Below are positions 45,128-53,890 of a stretch of DNA of 64,000 nt, in pieces. A program made the translations under genes and the position numbers. Origin of the DNA: CBDDCX01 sp965226925 (GTDB taxonomy: Bacteria > Gemmatimonadota > Gemmatimonadetes > Longimicrobiales > Gaopeijiaceae); assembly GCA_965226925.1 (NCBI GenBank), contig CBDDEN010000007.1:1-64000 (forward strand), written 5' to 3'. Within the stretch, counting starts at the first letter, position 1, and each line of letters begins with the position of its first letter. The notes beneath the pieces are model-generated. The model saw only the letters and a program-made list of their open reading frames with translations. It did no database searches and was not told the DNA's origin.

Positions 45128-46101
45128 TCATCGACTTCCACAACCACTTCTTCCCGCCCGAGTTTCTGGACGCCATCCGTTCCGGGCCCAGCAACTTCAG
45201 GATCACCGAGGACAAGGAAGGGAATCCCGTCCTCCACTCTCCCGGCGACTACAACGTCATCGTTCCAGGCCATCGCGACATCGATTACAGGAGGGATGTC
45301 CTGGACGAGGCGGGCGTGGACCGGCAGGTGATCACGTTCACGGCGCCAGGGACCAGCATCGAGTCGCCGGAGCGGGCGGCGGAGCTCGCTACGATCGTCA
45401 ACGACGGGCTCGCCAACGCTAGAGATCGACATCCCGAACGCTTCACACCTCTGGCCCACCTCCCCCTGAACAACCCGGCGGCGGCGGCCGTCGAACTCGA
45501 GCGTGTGCTCGGTGAGTTGCGCTTCCCGGGGGTCATGCTCTTCAGCAATGCCAGTGGCGTGCCGTTGGCGGATGAGCGCTTCTGGCCTCTCTACGAGCGG
45601 GCCGACGCGGCGGGGGCCGTGATCTATATCCACCCGACCTATCCGGTGGGAGTGGAGGCGATGGAAGAGTACATGCTGATGCCCCTGGTGGGCTTTCTCA
45701 TGGATACGACTCTGGCCACCGCACACCTGATCTACGCCGGAATCCCCGAACGCTTCCCCGGCATTCGCTGGGCACTCTGCCATACGGGGGGCGCGATCCC
45801 GTTCCTGGCCGAGCGGCTGGACCGTGGGTTCGAGGCGTTTCCCCGCTGTCGTGTGAATATTTCTCGCCCCCCCACCGACTACCTACGCCGGTTCTATTTC
45901 GACACGGTGAACTTCGACCCGGCCTGCCTTCAGCTCGCTCTGGACTTCGCCGGGGCCGATCACGTGATCGCGGGAAGCGACTATCCGCACATGATCGGAA
46001 GCCTCGAGAAGATGAAGTCGTCGATCGCCCAGTTGGGACTCTCGTCCGAGGACGAGGCCAACGTGCACGGGGGCAACACCGCGGCGCTGCTGGGTCTGTG
46101 A
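45124..46101 (+). CDS. amidohydrolase-family protein, ACMSD-like
   Basis: The TIM-barrel metal sites are visible: IIDFHNHFFP (HxH) at the start, a histidine in IYIHPTYPVG, another in WALCHTGGAIPFLAER, and the aspartate in IAGSDYPHMIGSLEKM. This layout matches the amidohydrolase_2 group that includes ACMSD and resorcylate decarboxylases, which use one metal ion to decarboxylate or hydrate aromatic or enol acids. The length is 325 residues. Four-base overlaps on both ends (ATGA, GTGA) place it in an operon with the APC permease and the HEAT-cyclophilin gene. Confidence 0.85.
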   Translation: MIIDFHNHFFPPEFLDAIRSGPSNFRITEDKEGNPVLHSPGDYNVIVPGHRDIDYRRDVLDEAGVDRQVITFTAPGTSIESPERAAELATIVNDGLANARDRHPERFTPLAHLPLNNPAAAAVELERVLGELRFPGVMLFSNASGVPLADERFWPLYERADAAGAVIYIHPTYPVGVEAMEEYMLMPLVGFLMDTTLATAHLIYAGIPERFPGIRWALCHTGGAIPFLAERLDRGFEAFPRCRVNISRPPTDYLRRFYFDTVNFDPACLQLALDFAGADHVIAGSDYPHMIGSLEKMKSSIAQLGLSSEDEANVHGGNTAALLGL

Positions 46102-48245
46102 GAGTATCCCCGAGTATCCGCGCGAAGGAACGGAGAATCGGTGGTGGGAGATCCGCTCCATCCGCGCGGGAGGAACGCAGGAGTGTAGTGACCCTACTCA
46201 TCGCCGCCGTGACCCTCTCGCTCTTCGGGTGCGGAGACGGCCGCGACGTCGATTTGCGTGCTGCGATCATCGACGCCGAGGACGCCAGGGCGACGAGCCC
46301 CGAGGGGCTCCAGCCTCTCGAGGAGGGCCTTCGCTCCACCGATCCCGATATTCAGAGGCTTGCGGTGCGGGCCGTAGGGCGCCTCGAAAGGCCGGAGACG
46401 ACGGATCTCATCGCACCCCTGCTGGCCTCGCCCGACGCCGCCGTTCGGTCGGAGGCGGTAAACGCACTCGGACAGGCGGTTTTCAGTTCGGAAGGAGACG
46501 GTGTGGCTGACCTGCTCTTCACCCATCTCGCCGACGAGGACGACGACGAGGTCCGGGGTGTTGTGGCGCGGACCTTGGGGAGGGTCCGGTACGGGGAGGC
46601 CGATCGGGCTCGCTTCGCTGAACGGATACTCGTCCGGCTCACCGGTGGCGCAGACGCCGCCGCACCGCTCTCGACACTCACGGGAGCCGTCATGGGCCTC
46701 GAGTCGTACGCGCGCGGCTTGGACACCGGAGGACTCTCGGCAGCCACGGTGGACAGGCTGGCGGAGCTATCGGCGTTCGGCCGGTCGGGGGGATCGGACG
46801 ACCCGGCCGGTGCGGCGCGCGTGCGGCGGACGGCGATGCTGGCCCTGTCGTGGTTTGGAAGTCCCGGTGATGCGAGTCTGGCCGCAGCGCTGGACGACGA
46901 CGACCCGGACGTGCGGCGACTCGCGGTGACCATCTTGGGAGGCGAGGCGGCTACCGGGGTCGGGATCGATCTCTTGATTCGGGGTCTGGCCGACCCCGCC
47001 CCCCGCGTCCGTGTGGAAGCAGTACGTAGCTATGCCGCCCGTGGCGCGCCGGGCGTCGAGAAGTGTCGGCGCCTTTTCGATGCTGCCGTCGACGCCGACC
47101 TTCACGTCGCCGTGGCGGCTCTCGATATCGTGGCGGAAGGGTGTGCGGACCGGACGGGCCAGATCGACTTGCTCGCCGGTATCGCCGACAGGCTCGAGGC
47201 GGAGGCCCCGTCGGACTGGCACCGGCCGGCTCACGCGCTCGTTTCCCTCGCCGCACTGTCGCCCGCCCGCGCCGCGCCGCTCTTGGCGGCCCTTGCCCGA
47301 CATGCGAACCCGTTCGCCCGGGTGTACGCCGCCCGCGCGGCCACGGTGCTCGGTGATGGCGACGTGCTGGAGGCGCTCGCTGCAGACGCGGTCCCCAACG
47401 TCCGCACGGCGGCCGTAAGGGGACTGGCCGGACTCCGAGGGCGCGCGGCGGACGACATCCTGATCGCACGGCTCGACGGGGACGATCCGTTTCTTCTCCT
47501 GACCGTCGCCGGCTTGCTCGAGGGCACGCCGCACCAGGGTGCGGTCGGGGCGCTGCTGGACGCCCTCGCCAGGATATCAGTGGAGCGACGGCAGACGGCG
47601 CGTGACCCCCGCATGGCCCTCGTGAACCGTATCGCCGAGCTGGGTGGTCCGGACGACGCAGACGGATTGGAGCCCTACCTCATGGACTACGATCCGCTGC
47701 TCGCGGGCCGGATCGCCGAGATCCTGAGCGAGTGGACGGGCGAAGAGTTCCAGGCCCGACCCAACCCGCCGCCGCGCGCGCCGGTGCCGTCGCCGGGGGA
47801 GATCGACCGACTGGCCAACACCAGGGTGATCCTCGAGATGGCGCGGGGCGGGGAGATCGAGATGCGCATCCTCGCCCACAACGCCCCGACCCACGCCGCG
47901 CGCTTCGTCCGACTCGCACGGGCGGGCAGTCTGGACGGGCTGACCTACCACCGGGTCGTCACGAATTTCGTGCTTCAGGGAGGGAGTCCGGGTGCCAACG
48001 AGTTCTTCGGCGACGCGGCCTACACGCGTGACGAGCTCGGTTTGATTTCGCACTGGCGTGGGACGGTAGGGACATCGACACGGGGCCGCGACACGGGTGA
48101 CGGCCAGATGTTCATCAACCTCATCGACAACCTCCGCCTGGACCACAACTACACGGTGTTCGGCGAGGTCGTGCGAGGGATGGACACGGCGGACCTGGTG
48201 GCCGAAGGTGATGTGATCACCCGGGCGAGGGTGGTGGTGGGGTAG
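46098..48245 (+). CDS. lipoprotein with HEAT repeats and a C-terminal cyclophilin domain
   Basis: The protein begins with a basic stretch and VTLLIAAVTLSLFGCG, a lipobox, so it should be lipid-anchored outside the inner membrane. Residues 60-540 contain HEAT-like helical repeats (DPDIQRLAVRAVGRLERPE, DAAVRSEAVNALGQAVFS). The last 170 residues are a cyclophilin-type peptidyl-prolyl isomerase: TRVILEMARGGEIEMRI, GLTYHRVVTNFVLQGGSP, GQMFINLIDNLRLDHNYTVF. I keep the GTG at 46098 (715 residues) for its basic n-region and GTGA overlap; GTG 46188 is possible. An extracytoplasmic folding factor is likely. Confidence 0.85.
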   Translation: MRVSPSIRAKERRIGGGRSAPSAREERRSVVTLLIAAVTLSLFGCGDGRDVDLRAAIIDAEDARATSPEGLQPLEEGLRSTDPDIQRLAVRAVGRLERPETTDLIAPLLASPDAAVRSEAVNALGQAVFSSEGDGVADLLFTHLADEDDDEVRGVVARTLGRVRYGEADRARFAERILVRLTGGADAAAPLSTLTGAVMGLESYARGLDTGGLSAATVDRLAELSAFGRSGGSDDPAGAARVRRTAMLALSWFGSPGDASLAAALDDDDPDVRRLAVTILGGEAATGVGIDLLIRGLADPAPRVRVEAVRSYAARGAPGVEKCRRLFDAAVDADLHVAVAALDIVAEGCADRTGQIDLLAGIADRLEAEAPSDWHRPAHALVSLAALSPARAAPLLAALARHANPFARVYAARAATVLGDGDVLEALAADAVPNVRTAAVRGLAGLRGRAADDILIARLDGDDPFLLLTVAGLLEGTPHQGAVGALLDALARISVERRQTARDPRMALVNRIAELGGPDDADGLEPYLMDYDPLLAGRIAEILSEWTGEEFQARPNPPPRAPVPSPGEIDRLANTRVILEMARGGEIEMRILAHNAPTHAARFVRLARAGSLDGLTYHRVVTNFVLQGGSPGANEFFGDAAYTRDELGLISHWRGTVGTSTRGRDTGDGQMFINLIDNLRLDHNYTVFGEVVRGMDTADLVAEGDVITRARVVVG

Positions 48246-49121
48246 TATGTACGAAACGCGAATCCGTACTACGATGACTCGTACGCCGTCAACTCAGCGA
48301 ACCTCGGCCCGTACGGCGATGCCATCATGTACGAGTTGATTCCGTACATCGAGGAGCGGTTCCGCGGGATCGGTGAAGGGTGGTCCCGATTCACCTGCGG
48401 CGGCTCGACGGGGGGGTGGGAGGCGCTGGCCGTTCAGGTCATGTATCCGGACGAATACAACGGCACCTTCGCCGCCTGCCCGGACCCCATCGACTTCAGG
48501 GCGTTCACCCTGGTCGACATCTACGAGGACGAGAACGCCTACTTCATGGACGGTCCCTTCAAGCGGACCGAGAGGGCCGGACGCAGAAACTGGCTGGGAG
48601 TCGTCGACCGTTCCGTGAAGGACGACAACCACGTCGAGCTGGCACTCGCTACACGCGGGCGTTCGGGGCAGCAATGGGACATCTGGCAAGCCGTCTATTC
48701 CCCGATGGCCGAAGATGGATACCCCCGGCCGATTTGGGACAAGCGCACGGGAGTCATCGATCGCCAGGTGGCCGAGTACTGGAGGGAGAACTACGACCTG
48801 CGTTACATCATGGAGCGGGATTGGGCCACCCTGGGCCCCAAGCTCGAGGGCAAGGTCCACATCTATGTCGGCGACATGGACAACTACTACCTGAACAACG
48901 CCGTCTACCTCACGGAGGAGTTCCTGGAGGGTACCACGAGCCCGTACTACGGCGGGGTCGTGGACTACGGCGATCGGGCCGAGCACTGCTGGAACGGCGA
49001 CCACGAGAACGGCAACCACATCTCGCGGCTGCGCTACAACACGATGTACGTGCCCAGGATTCTCGAGCGGCTGCGTGTGGGGTCGCCTCCGGGAGCGGAC
49101 CTGACCAGTTGGCGGTACTGA
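48246..49121 (+). pseudogene. esterase-like alpha/beta-hydrolase remnant, N-terminus missing
   Basis: The reading frame right after the stop of the cyclophilin gene encodes ANPYYDDSYAVNSANLGPYG, then YELIPYIEERFRGIGE and CGGSTGGWEAL, the nucleophile-elbow region of an esterase-D-like protein. The C-terminus with CWNGDHENGNHISRL is intact. The first part of the enzyme is lost. An ATG at 48327 gives only 264 residues and would miss the strands before the nucleophile. The fragment starts within a few bases of the upstream TAG and in the same frame, which marks a deletion or recombination breakpoint. Confidence 0.72.
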
Positions 49122-49642
49122 AGGCACCGCTTGTGGGAACAGGGATGCGCCACTGACGTCCACCCCCGAAACGTCTCGGCCGGGGCACCCTCAAGGGGCA
49201 CCCCGGCCGATTAGACTGCCGGGTGGCATGGCTTCCTCCAGCGATGCCGACCACCTGTGGCGGATCGGGACGGCGTCAGCGCACCGCAAGTTCTCCAGAG
49301 GAGAAGTCCGAGTCCGCGCTGCTCACGCTCGTGCCACGGACGAACCGCTATAGGTTCTGGAAGCGAGCCCGAAGGTCTCTTGCTCCCTCCGTACGGACGT
49401 CCTTTTGCGGCCCACAGGGCGCGGCAGCATTCTAATTATGGACTCTCGGTACCAGCCCAGGCAAGTCTCACGTATGCTGGTCCCGAAGAGGGACACGGCC
49501 ATCGAGCAGCGGCCTCAATCACGGAGGAGATCTGTACGACCTGGCTGACGCCATCCTTGCCCGGCCGCCGGCGGGTCCCGGCGTCGGAGAACGCCTAGGA
49601 ACCTCCCGCGAGGGTCATATCCATTCCCATCCCCTATATTAT
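49122..49642. other. 521-base intergenic stretch before the integrase
   Basis: I find no tRNA and no convincing gene here. A GC-rich hairpin lies at 49177-49209. The 11-base string ATCGGGACGGC at 49264-49274 equals the 3'-end side of the tRNA-Pro gene at 63871-63881, in the same orientation. That is short enough to be chance. Just before the integrase comes an AT-rich run (CTATATTATAT), a possible promoter. Confidence 0.45.
49177..49209. terminator. GC-rich hairpin, possible terminator of the esterase remnant
   Basis: CGGCCGGGG pairs with CCCCGGCCG around a 15-base loop. There is no T run on either strand, so termination would be weak or Rho-assisted. Confidence 0.45.
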
Positions 49643-50884
49643 ATGGGGATGGTTACTGTAACGAACAAGGCCACTCCGCCGGGGAAAACCAAGCCCAAGG
49701 GCCGCCATCCAGACAAGGCCCTGTCGGCCGCCTTCGTGCGCACGGCCCCGCCTGGAAGACACGCGGACGGCAACGGTTTGTACCTCTTCGTCCAGCCGAG
49801 CGGAACCCGAAGCTGGATTCAGCGCCTGGTCATCCGGGGTCGGCGCCGCGAGCTCGGGATCGGCAGCGTCGCGCTGGTCTCCCTCGCCGAGGCCCGGGAA
49901 AAGGCGCTGGCCAACCGTAAGCTGGCCCGCGAGGGCGGCGACCCGCTTGCCGAGAAGCGTCGTAGGCAGGGCGTACCGAGCTTCGCCGAAGCCACCGCGC
50001 GTGTGGTAGAACAGAAGCAAGCCGGCTGGCGAAGTCGGGCGCACGGCCGCGAGTGGATCTTGACCTTCGAGCGGTACGCCTTCCCGCGCATCGGGAAGAT
50101 GCCGGTCTCGGAGGTCACTAGCGCCGACGTGCTGGAGATCCTCGCGCCCATCTGGCACACGAAGGCGGACACCGCCCGGCGGTTGCGGCAGCGCATCCGC
50201 GCGGTGTTGGAGTGGGCGGTGGCGATGGAGTTCCGGATCGACAACCCCTGTAACCGGATCGACCCGGTCCTGGGTCCCCAGCGTGACGTCGTGCAGCACA
50301 TGCGGGCGCTGCCGCATCGAGAGGTGGCCGCGGCCATCCAGACGGCGCGGGCATCAACGGTACCGCTGGCCGTCCGGCTGGCGTTCGAGTTCCTGGTGCT
50401 GACGGCGGCACGATGGGGTGAGGTGCGGTGGGCGGAGTGGACCGAGATCGATCGGGAGAACGGCGTGTGGACCGTACCGGCTAAGCGGATGAAGTCGAAC
50501 CGGGAGCACCGGGTGCCGCTGTGTAGCCGGGCCGTGGAGATTCTGGACGAGGCACGGACGCTCGTGAAGGGAACCAGTCCGTATCTGTTTCCCAATCGGC
50601 TCGGCAAGCAGCTCGAGGAGAAGCAACTGCGCCGGATGCTCGGGAAGCATGGGATCGCGGCCGTGCCCCACGGGTTTCGCTCCAGCTTCCGCGATTGGGC
50701 GGCCGAGGAGACGAATCATCCGCGCGAGGTCATCGAGGCAGCCTTGGCGCACGTCGTCCAGAACAGGGTCGAGGCAGCCTATCGGCGCACGGACCTGTTC
50801 GAGCGCCGACGCCGGCTCATGGACGACTGGGCGGCCTATCTGGCTGGCGAGACTCGAGAAGCGAAGGCCGCACCGATCCGTTGA
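49643..50884 (+). CDS. P4-type tyrosine integrase
   Basis: This site-specific recombinase has the N-terminal DUF4102-type arm-binding domain (GNGLYLFVQPSGTRSWIQRLV) and a C-terminal catalytic domain. The catalytic residues are visible: Arg in LTAARWGEVRWAEW, the HxxR pair in VPHGFRSSFRDWA, His in ALAHVV and Tyr in VEAAYRRTDLFERR. At 413 residues it is full-length. Such integrases usually insert islands into tRNA 3' ends. No tRNA touches this gene, but tRNA-Pro lies 13 kb to the right. An AT-rich promoter-like stretch precedes the ATG and the ribosome binding site is weak. Confidence 0.92.
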   Translation: MGMVTVTNKATPPGKTKPKGRHPDKALSAAFVRTAPPGRHADGNGLYLFVQPSGTRSWIQRLVIRGRRRELGIGSVALVSLAEAREKALANRKLAREGGDPLAEKRRRQGVPSFAEATARVVEQKQAGWRSRAHGREWILTFERYAFPRIGKMPVSEVTSADVLEILAPIWHTKADTARRLRQRIRAVLEWAVAMEFRIDNPCNRIDPVLGPQRDVVQHMRALPHREVAAAIQTARASTVPLAVRLAFEFLVLTAARWGEVRWAEWTEIDRENGVWTVPAKRMKSNREHRVPLCSRAVEILDEARTLVKGTSPYLFPNRLGKQLEEKQLRRMLGKHGIAAVPHGFRSSFRDWAAEETNHPREVIEAALAHVVQNRVEAAYRRTDLFERRRRLMDDWAAYLAGETREAKAAPIR

Positions 50885-51091
50885 TCCACATGTGCTCGCT
50901 AGCCGTCCAGACTAGACGCTGTCAGCATCCCGGGTGACAGTGCGAGCCCCATTGTCGACGTGGCCCGGCGGCACGTTGACTCTTAGATATACGGGGATTC
51001 CAAAGGTTAACAAAGAGGCGCGGGAAGATATTGGAGCCACACATACGTGAACTTGCTGGGGCTCAGCGTCAACTTTGAAGTGCAACACGGG

Positions 51092-51790
51092 CTAGGTTGT
51101 TGAGATGTTTTCATAGCACTCCTTAGGGGTTCGGAAGCCGAGTCGCTTACGAGGTCTGTTGTTGAGCGTTTGGGCGATGCGAGAGCAGTGGCGTTGGGTG
51201 ACGCGAGCCATGCTCTGACGCTTCGGTAGGTACTGACGAATCAGTCCGTTGGTGTTCTCGGAGGTGCCGCGCTCCCAGGAGTGATAGGGCGTCGCGAAGT
51301 AGAATTTCGAGCCAGTTTTTGCTTCGATCGCCTTGTAGCCGTGGAACTCGGTTCCGTTGTCGGCCGTGACGGTGTGAGTGGGGCGAGGGGCGCTGTTGAT
51401 GAGGCGGACCGCTCGGCGGTTGGTGGCCTCGACGGTTCGGGTCTCGAGCTTGCCGATCATCACGTAGCCGCTTTTACGGTCGACAAGGGTGAGCACGCAG
51501 TGCTTGTCGGAGATGTTGCCGATCACGGTATCGGCTTCGAGGTGGCCGACTCGGCTTCGGTTCGTCGCTCCAGCTGAACGCTCAGATAGCGGCCGTTTGC
51601 CGGCCAGCCGACCACGGGAATCGTAGCTACCGTACCGTTTTCGGCGTTGCTTGGGAGAACAGCGGAGATGCAGATACAGGCCTCCGCCCTTCTTTCGATC
51701 GCGCCAGATGTGGCGGTAGATGGTCTCGTGGCTGATCGAGAGCTGCCGCTTACGGAACCTGTCAACGACAATGGGACACTCTACGGGATT
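51092..51790 (-). pseudogene. IS30-family transposase, 5' part lost
   Basis: The remaining C-terminal two-thirds is clearly IS30: SISHETIYRHIWRD, VGHLEADTVIGN (first Asp), VTADNGTEFHG (second Asp) and SWERGTSENTNGLIRQYLPK (Glu). The N-terminal helix-turn-helix is absent. Reading upstream passes at about 51780 into the end of an IS3-family element, so that element interrupted or cut this gene. The frame upstream of ECPIVVDRFRKR has no IS30 resemblance. The missing half is not seen on the far side at 53280. Confidence 0.85.
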
Positions 51791-51792
51791 AA

Positions 51793-52800
51793 TTAAAGAG
51801 CAATTTCCTGTGTGGAGAGGGGTGTGGTGGGAGGATTGATCCAGACGGCCTCCGGGAGCGGTTTGGGTTTGGGAACGCCTCTGACGAAGCGTTCGGGATG
51901 GGTGGTCCATGCCGTGTTGAGCACGGTTGTCCTGCGGGCGATAACGTTGTCGGCGCGCCCGAAGTGCACTTGTTCGGGGGTCAGCATCGAGATGCCCCCG
52001 TGCCTGTGCTCGGCATTGTACCAACGGAAGAACGATCGACAGAAGGTCTTGGCCTGGCCCTGGTCTCCGAACCGTCCGGGAAACGAGGGATGGTACTTCA
52101 AGGTCTTGAACTGAGCCTCGGAGAACGGATTGTCATCCGAGACCTGAGGCCGGCTCAACGAGCGGGTCACGCCGAGGTCAGCGAGAAGTTGAGCGGTGCA
52201 TTGGCTCGTCATTGGAGCTCCCCGATCCGAGTGCAGGGTCAGGACCCGGGGCTGGACGCCATGCTTCAGGCAGCTCTGCTGGATCAACCGGCCGGCCAGG
52301 GCCGAGTTCTCCCGGTCCGCCACCATCCAGCCCACGACGTAGCGGCTGTAGATGTCCAGGATCACGTACAGGTAGTAGTAGCTCCACTTCTTCGGCCCCA
52401 GCAGCCGCGTGATGTCCCAGGACCACACCTGGTTCGGCGCCGTGGCCATCAACTCGGGCTTCTTGTACTCGGGATGGGTGCGCTGCGCCCGGCGTTCCTG
52501 AACCGGCACCTCGGAGGCCAGAACACGATACATCGTGCGTTCGCTGCACAGGTAGACCTCTTCGTCGAGCAGCGTGGCCACCACCTCGGCGGGTGAGCGG
52601 TCCACGAACCGCTCCGAACACAGCGTGTCGAAGACCTCGCCTCGTTCCGTCTCGCTCAATGCCCGGGCGGGCGTCGGGCGGGGCTGCCGTTGCCCGGTCG
52701 ATGGGCCTCGACGACGGTACAACGTCGATCGGCAGACCTCGAGGGCCGCGCACGCCGGTTTTACACCGACGTGCTTAGCCAGCTCATCGGCCGCCTTCAA
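51793..52800 (-). CDS. IS3-family transposase OrfB
   Basis: The integrase catalytic domain carries the DDE residues: Asp in VWSWDITRLLGP, Asp in LTLHSDRGAPMTS and Glu in DDNPFSEAQFKTLKY. The N-terminal part includes the HTH_21-like region RFVDRSPAEVVATLLDEEVYL. The protein has 335 residues and appears intact. Its ATG overlaps the orfA stop as ATGA, so expression could rely on coupling instead of the frameshift common in this family. Its 3' end lies within about 20 bases of the element end. Confidence 0.9.
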   Translation of the reverse strand: MKAADELAKHVGVKPACAALEVCRSTLYRRRGPSTGQRQPRPTPARALSETERGEVFDTLCSERFVDRSPAEVVATLLDEEVYLCSERTMYRVLASEVPVQERRAQRTHPEYKKPELMATAPNQVWSWDITRLLGPKKWSYYYLYVILDIYSRYVVGWMVADRENSALAGRLIQQSCLKHGVQPRVLTLHSDRGAPMTSQCTAQLLADLGVTRSLSRPQVSDDNPFSEAQFKTLKYHPSFPGRFGDQGQAKTFCRSFFRWYNAEHRHGGISMLTPEQVHFGRADNVIARRTTVLNTAWTTHPERFVRGVPKPKPLPEAVWINPPTTPLSTQEIAL

Positions 52801-53246
52801 GAGTTCGTCCCGTCGTCGAGGCTTATCCCCAGCAGCCCCGCAACTTTTCCCTGCACGTCGATGATCAGGTGTGCCTTCCTGAGCTCATCCTCGAGCCGAG
52901 CATTGCGGCGCTCCAGCTTGCGTACCTTCTCATCCAGAGGATTTCGCTCCGGCTTGCGGCCGCGTTTCTTCGACAGGGCCTTCAGCGACCCGCTATGCGC
53001 CGCCTTGCGCCACGTCGTCAGGTGCGACGAGTACAGGCCCTCTCGCCGCAGGAGTTGACCCACCTCGCCGGGCTCGGTGCACCGGTCCGCTTCTTCGACG
53101 ATCCGCAGCTTGTACGACGGACTGAACCGCCGTCGTAGCGGCCTATCTACTACCTCCGGGTCCGCAGGAGCTGCCGCGCTTCGCTTGGCCTCCCCGGTTC
53201 CAGGGGCACTACCATTCTCTTCCATTCTCTCTCGCAGTCCCAACAT
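52797..53246 (-). CDS. IS3-family transposase OrfA
   Basis: A helix-turn-helix protein of 149 residues with RRFSPSYKLRIVEEADRC and EVGQLLRREGLYSSHLTTWRK, the DNA-binding domain of IS3-type OrfA. A leucine-zipper-like helix follows (EKVRKLERRNARLEDELRKA). An ATG at 53225 is an alternative start. It is coupled to orfB by a 4-base overlap. Confidence 0.88.
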   Translation of the reverse strand: MLGLRERMEENGSAPGTGEAKRSAAAPADPEVVDRPLRRRFSPSYKLRIVEEADRCTEPGEVGQLLRREGLYSSHLTTWRKAAHSGSLKALSKKRGRKPERNPLDEKVRKLERRNARLEDELRKAHLIIDVQGKVAGLLGISLDDGTNS

Positions 53247-53292
53247 GTTCGTTTTCTCTGCCTTCGCCCTACTCTAATTCTTTGCGTGCTCC

Positions 53293-53880
53293 GTGTCTCA
53301 CGTACGTTGGCAGAGAGGGCAGCGGTTCACGAATACCAGCGTATTTCCGGGCCACGACACTAGCGGCGCCCTCCTCGCTGTTCTGCTCCTGGGCCCGGCC
53401 GTACTCCAGGCCCAGGAGTTTCAGGTGGACCTCGAGGCCGAAAACCGCGTCGCGTTCATCTCGCGCGCTTCCATCGAGGAGTTCGAGGGGGTGACGGACC
53501 GCATCGACGGATACGTCCTTCTGAGCGGCGAGCGCTTGGCGACGACATCGGTCCGGAACGCCACGGAGTTCTACTTCGAGGTCGACCTCGCGAGCCTCGA
53601 CACGGGGATCAGCCTCCGCAATCGACACATGCGGGACAACTACCTCGAGGTCCGAGACCACCCGTACGCGACGTTGGAAGGCTCGATCGCCAGCGTGAGC
53701 GCGGAGCCCGTTGGTGGATTCCGGGTCGAGGGCATCGGCCGGATGGAGATCCACGGCGTCGAACGGGTCGTCTCCACGCCCTGCGAGATCGTGGAGGAGG
53801 GGGCCGGATATCACGCACGGTGCGCCTTCCAGATGCTGGTGATTGTAACCCTGTTGCACGGGATACTGCGCATCAGTTAG
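53293..53880 (+). pseudogene. YceI-family periplasmic protein, truncated at the C-terminus and perhaps the N-terminus
   Basis: The core is YceI-like: a signal segment LLAVLLLGPAVLQAQEFQVD, then AFISRASIEEFEGVTDRIDG and DTGISLRNRHMRDNYLEV. Members of this family form a lipocalin-like barrel that binds polyisoprenoids. After CAFQM the reading becomes LVIVTLLHGILRIS, unlike the usual closing LSDYxIxIPxL strands, so the end was replaced by other DNA at about 53840. The first 22 residues also look unrelated. The IS3 element ends just upstream, so both edges are rearrangement sites. Confidence 0.7.
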
Positions 53881-53890
53881 CTTCCGGTGC

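Larger units (their letters stand above)
51780..53285 (-). mobile_element. IS3-family insertion sequence, first copy
   Basis: The two transposase genes orfA and orfB lie between the IS30 remnant and the truncated yceI gene. The ends are approximate. A possible imperfect terminal repeat is TAATTAAAG on the left and GAATTAGAG read inward on the right. This element is not closely related to the second IS3 copy at 57841. Confidence 0.65.

Noticed and set aside
49264..49274. 11-base match to the tRNA-Pro 3' end as a firm attachment site
   Set aside because: It has the right orientation but is too short to exclude chance in 64 kb. I mention it only as weak support.
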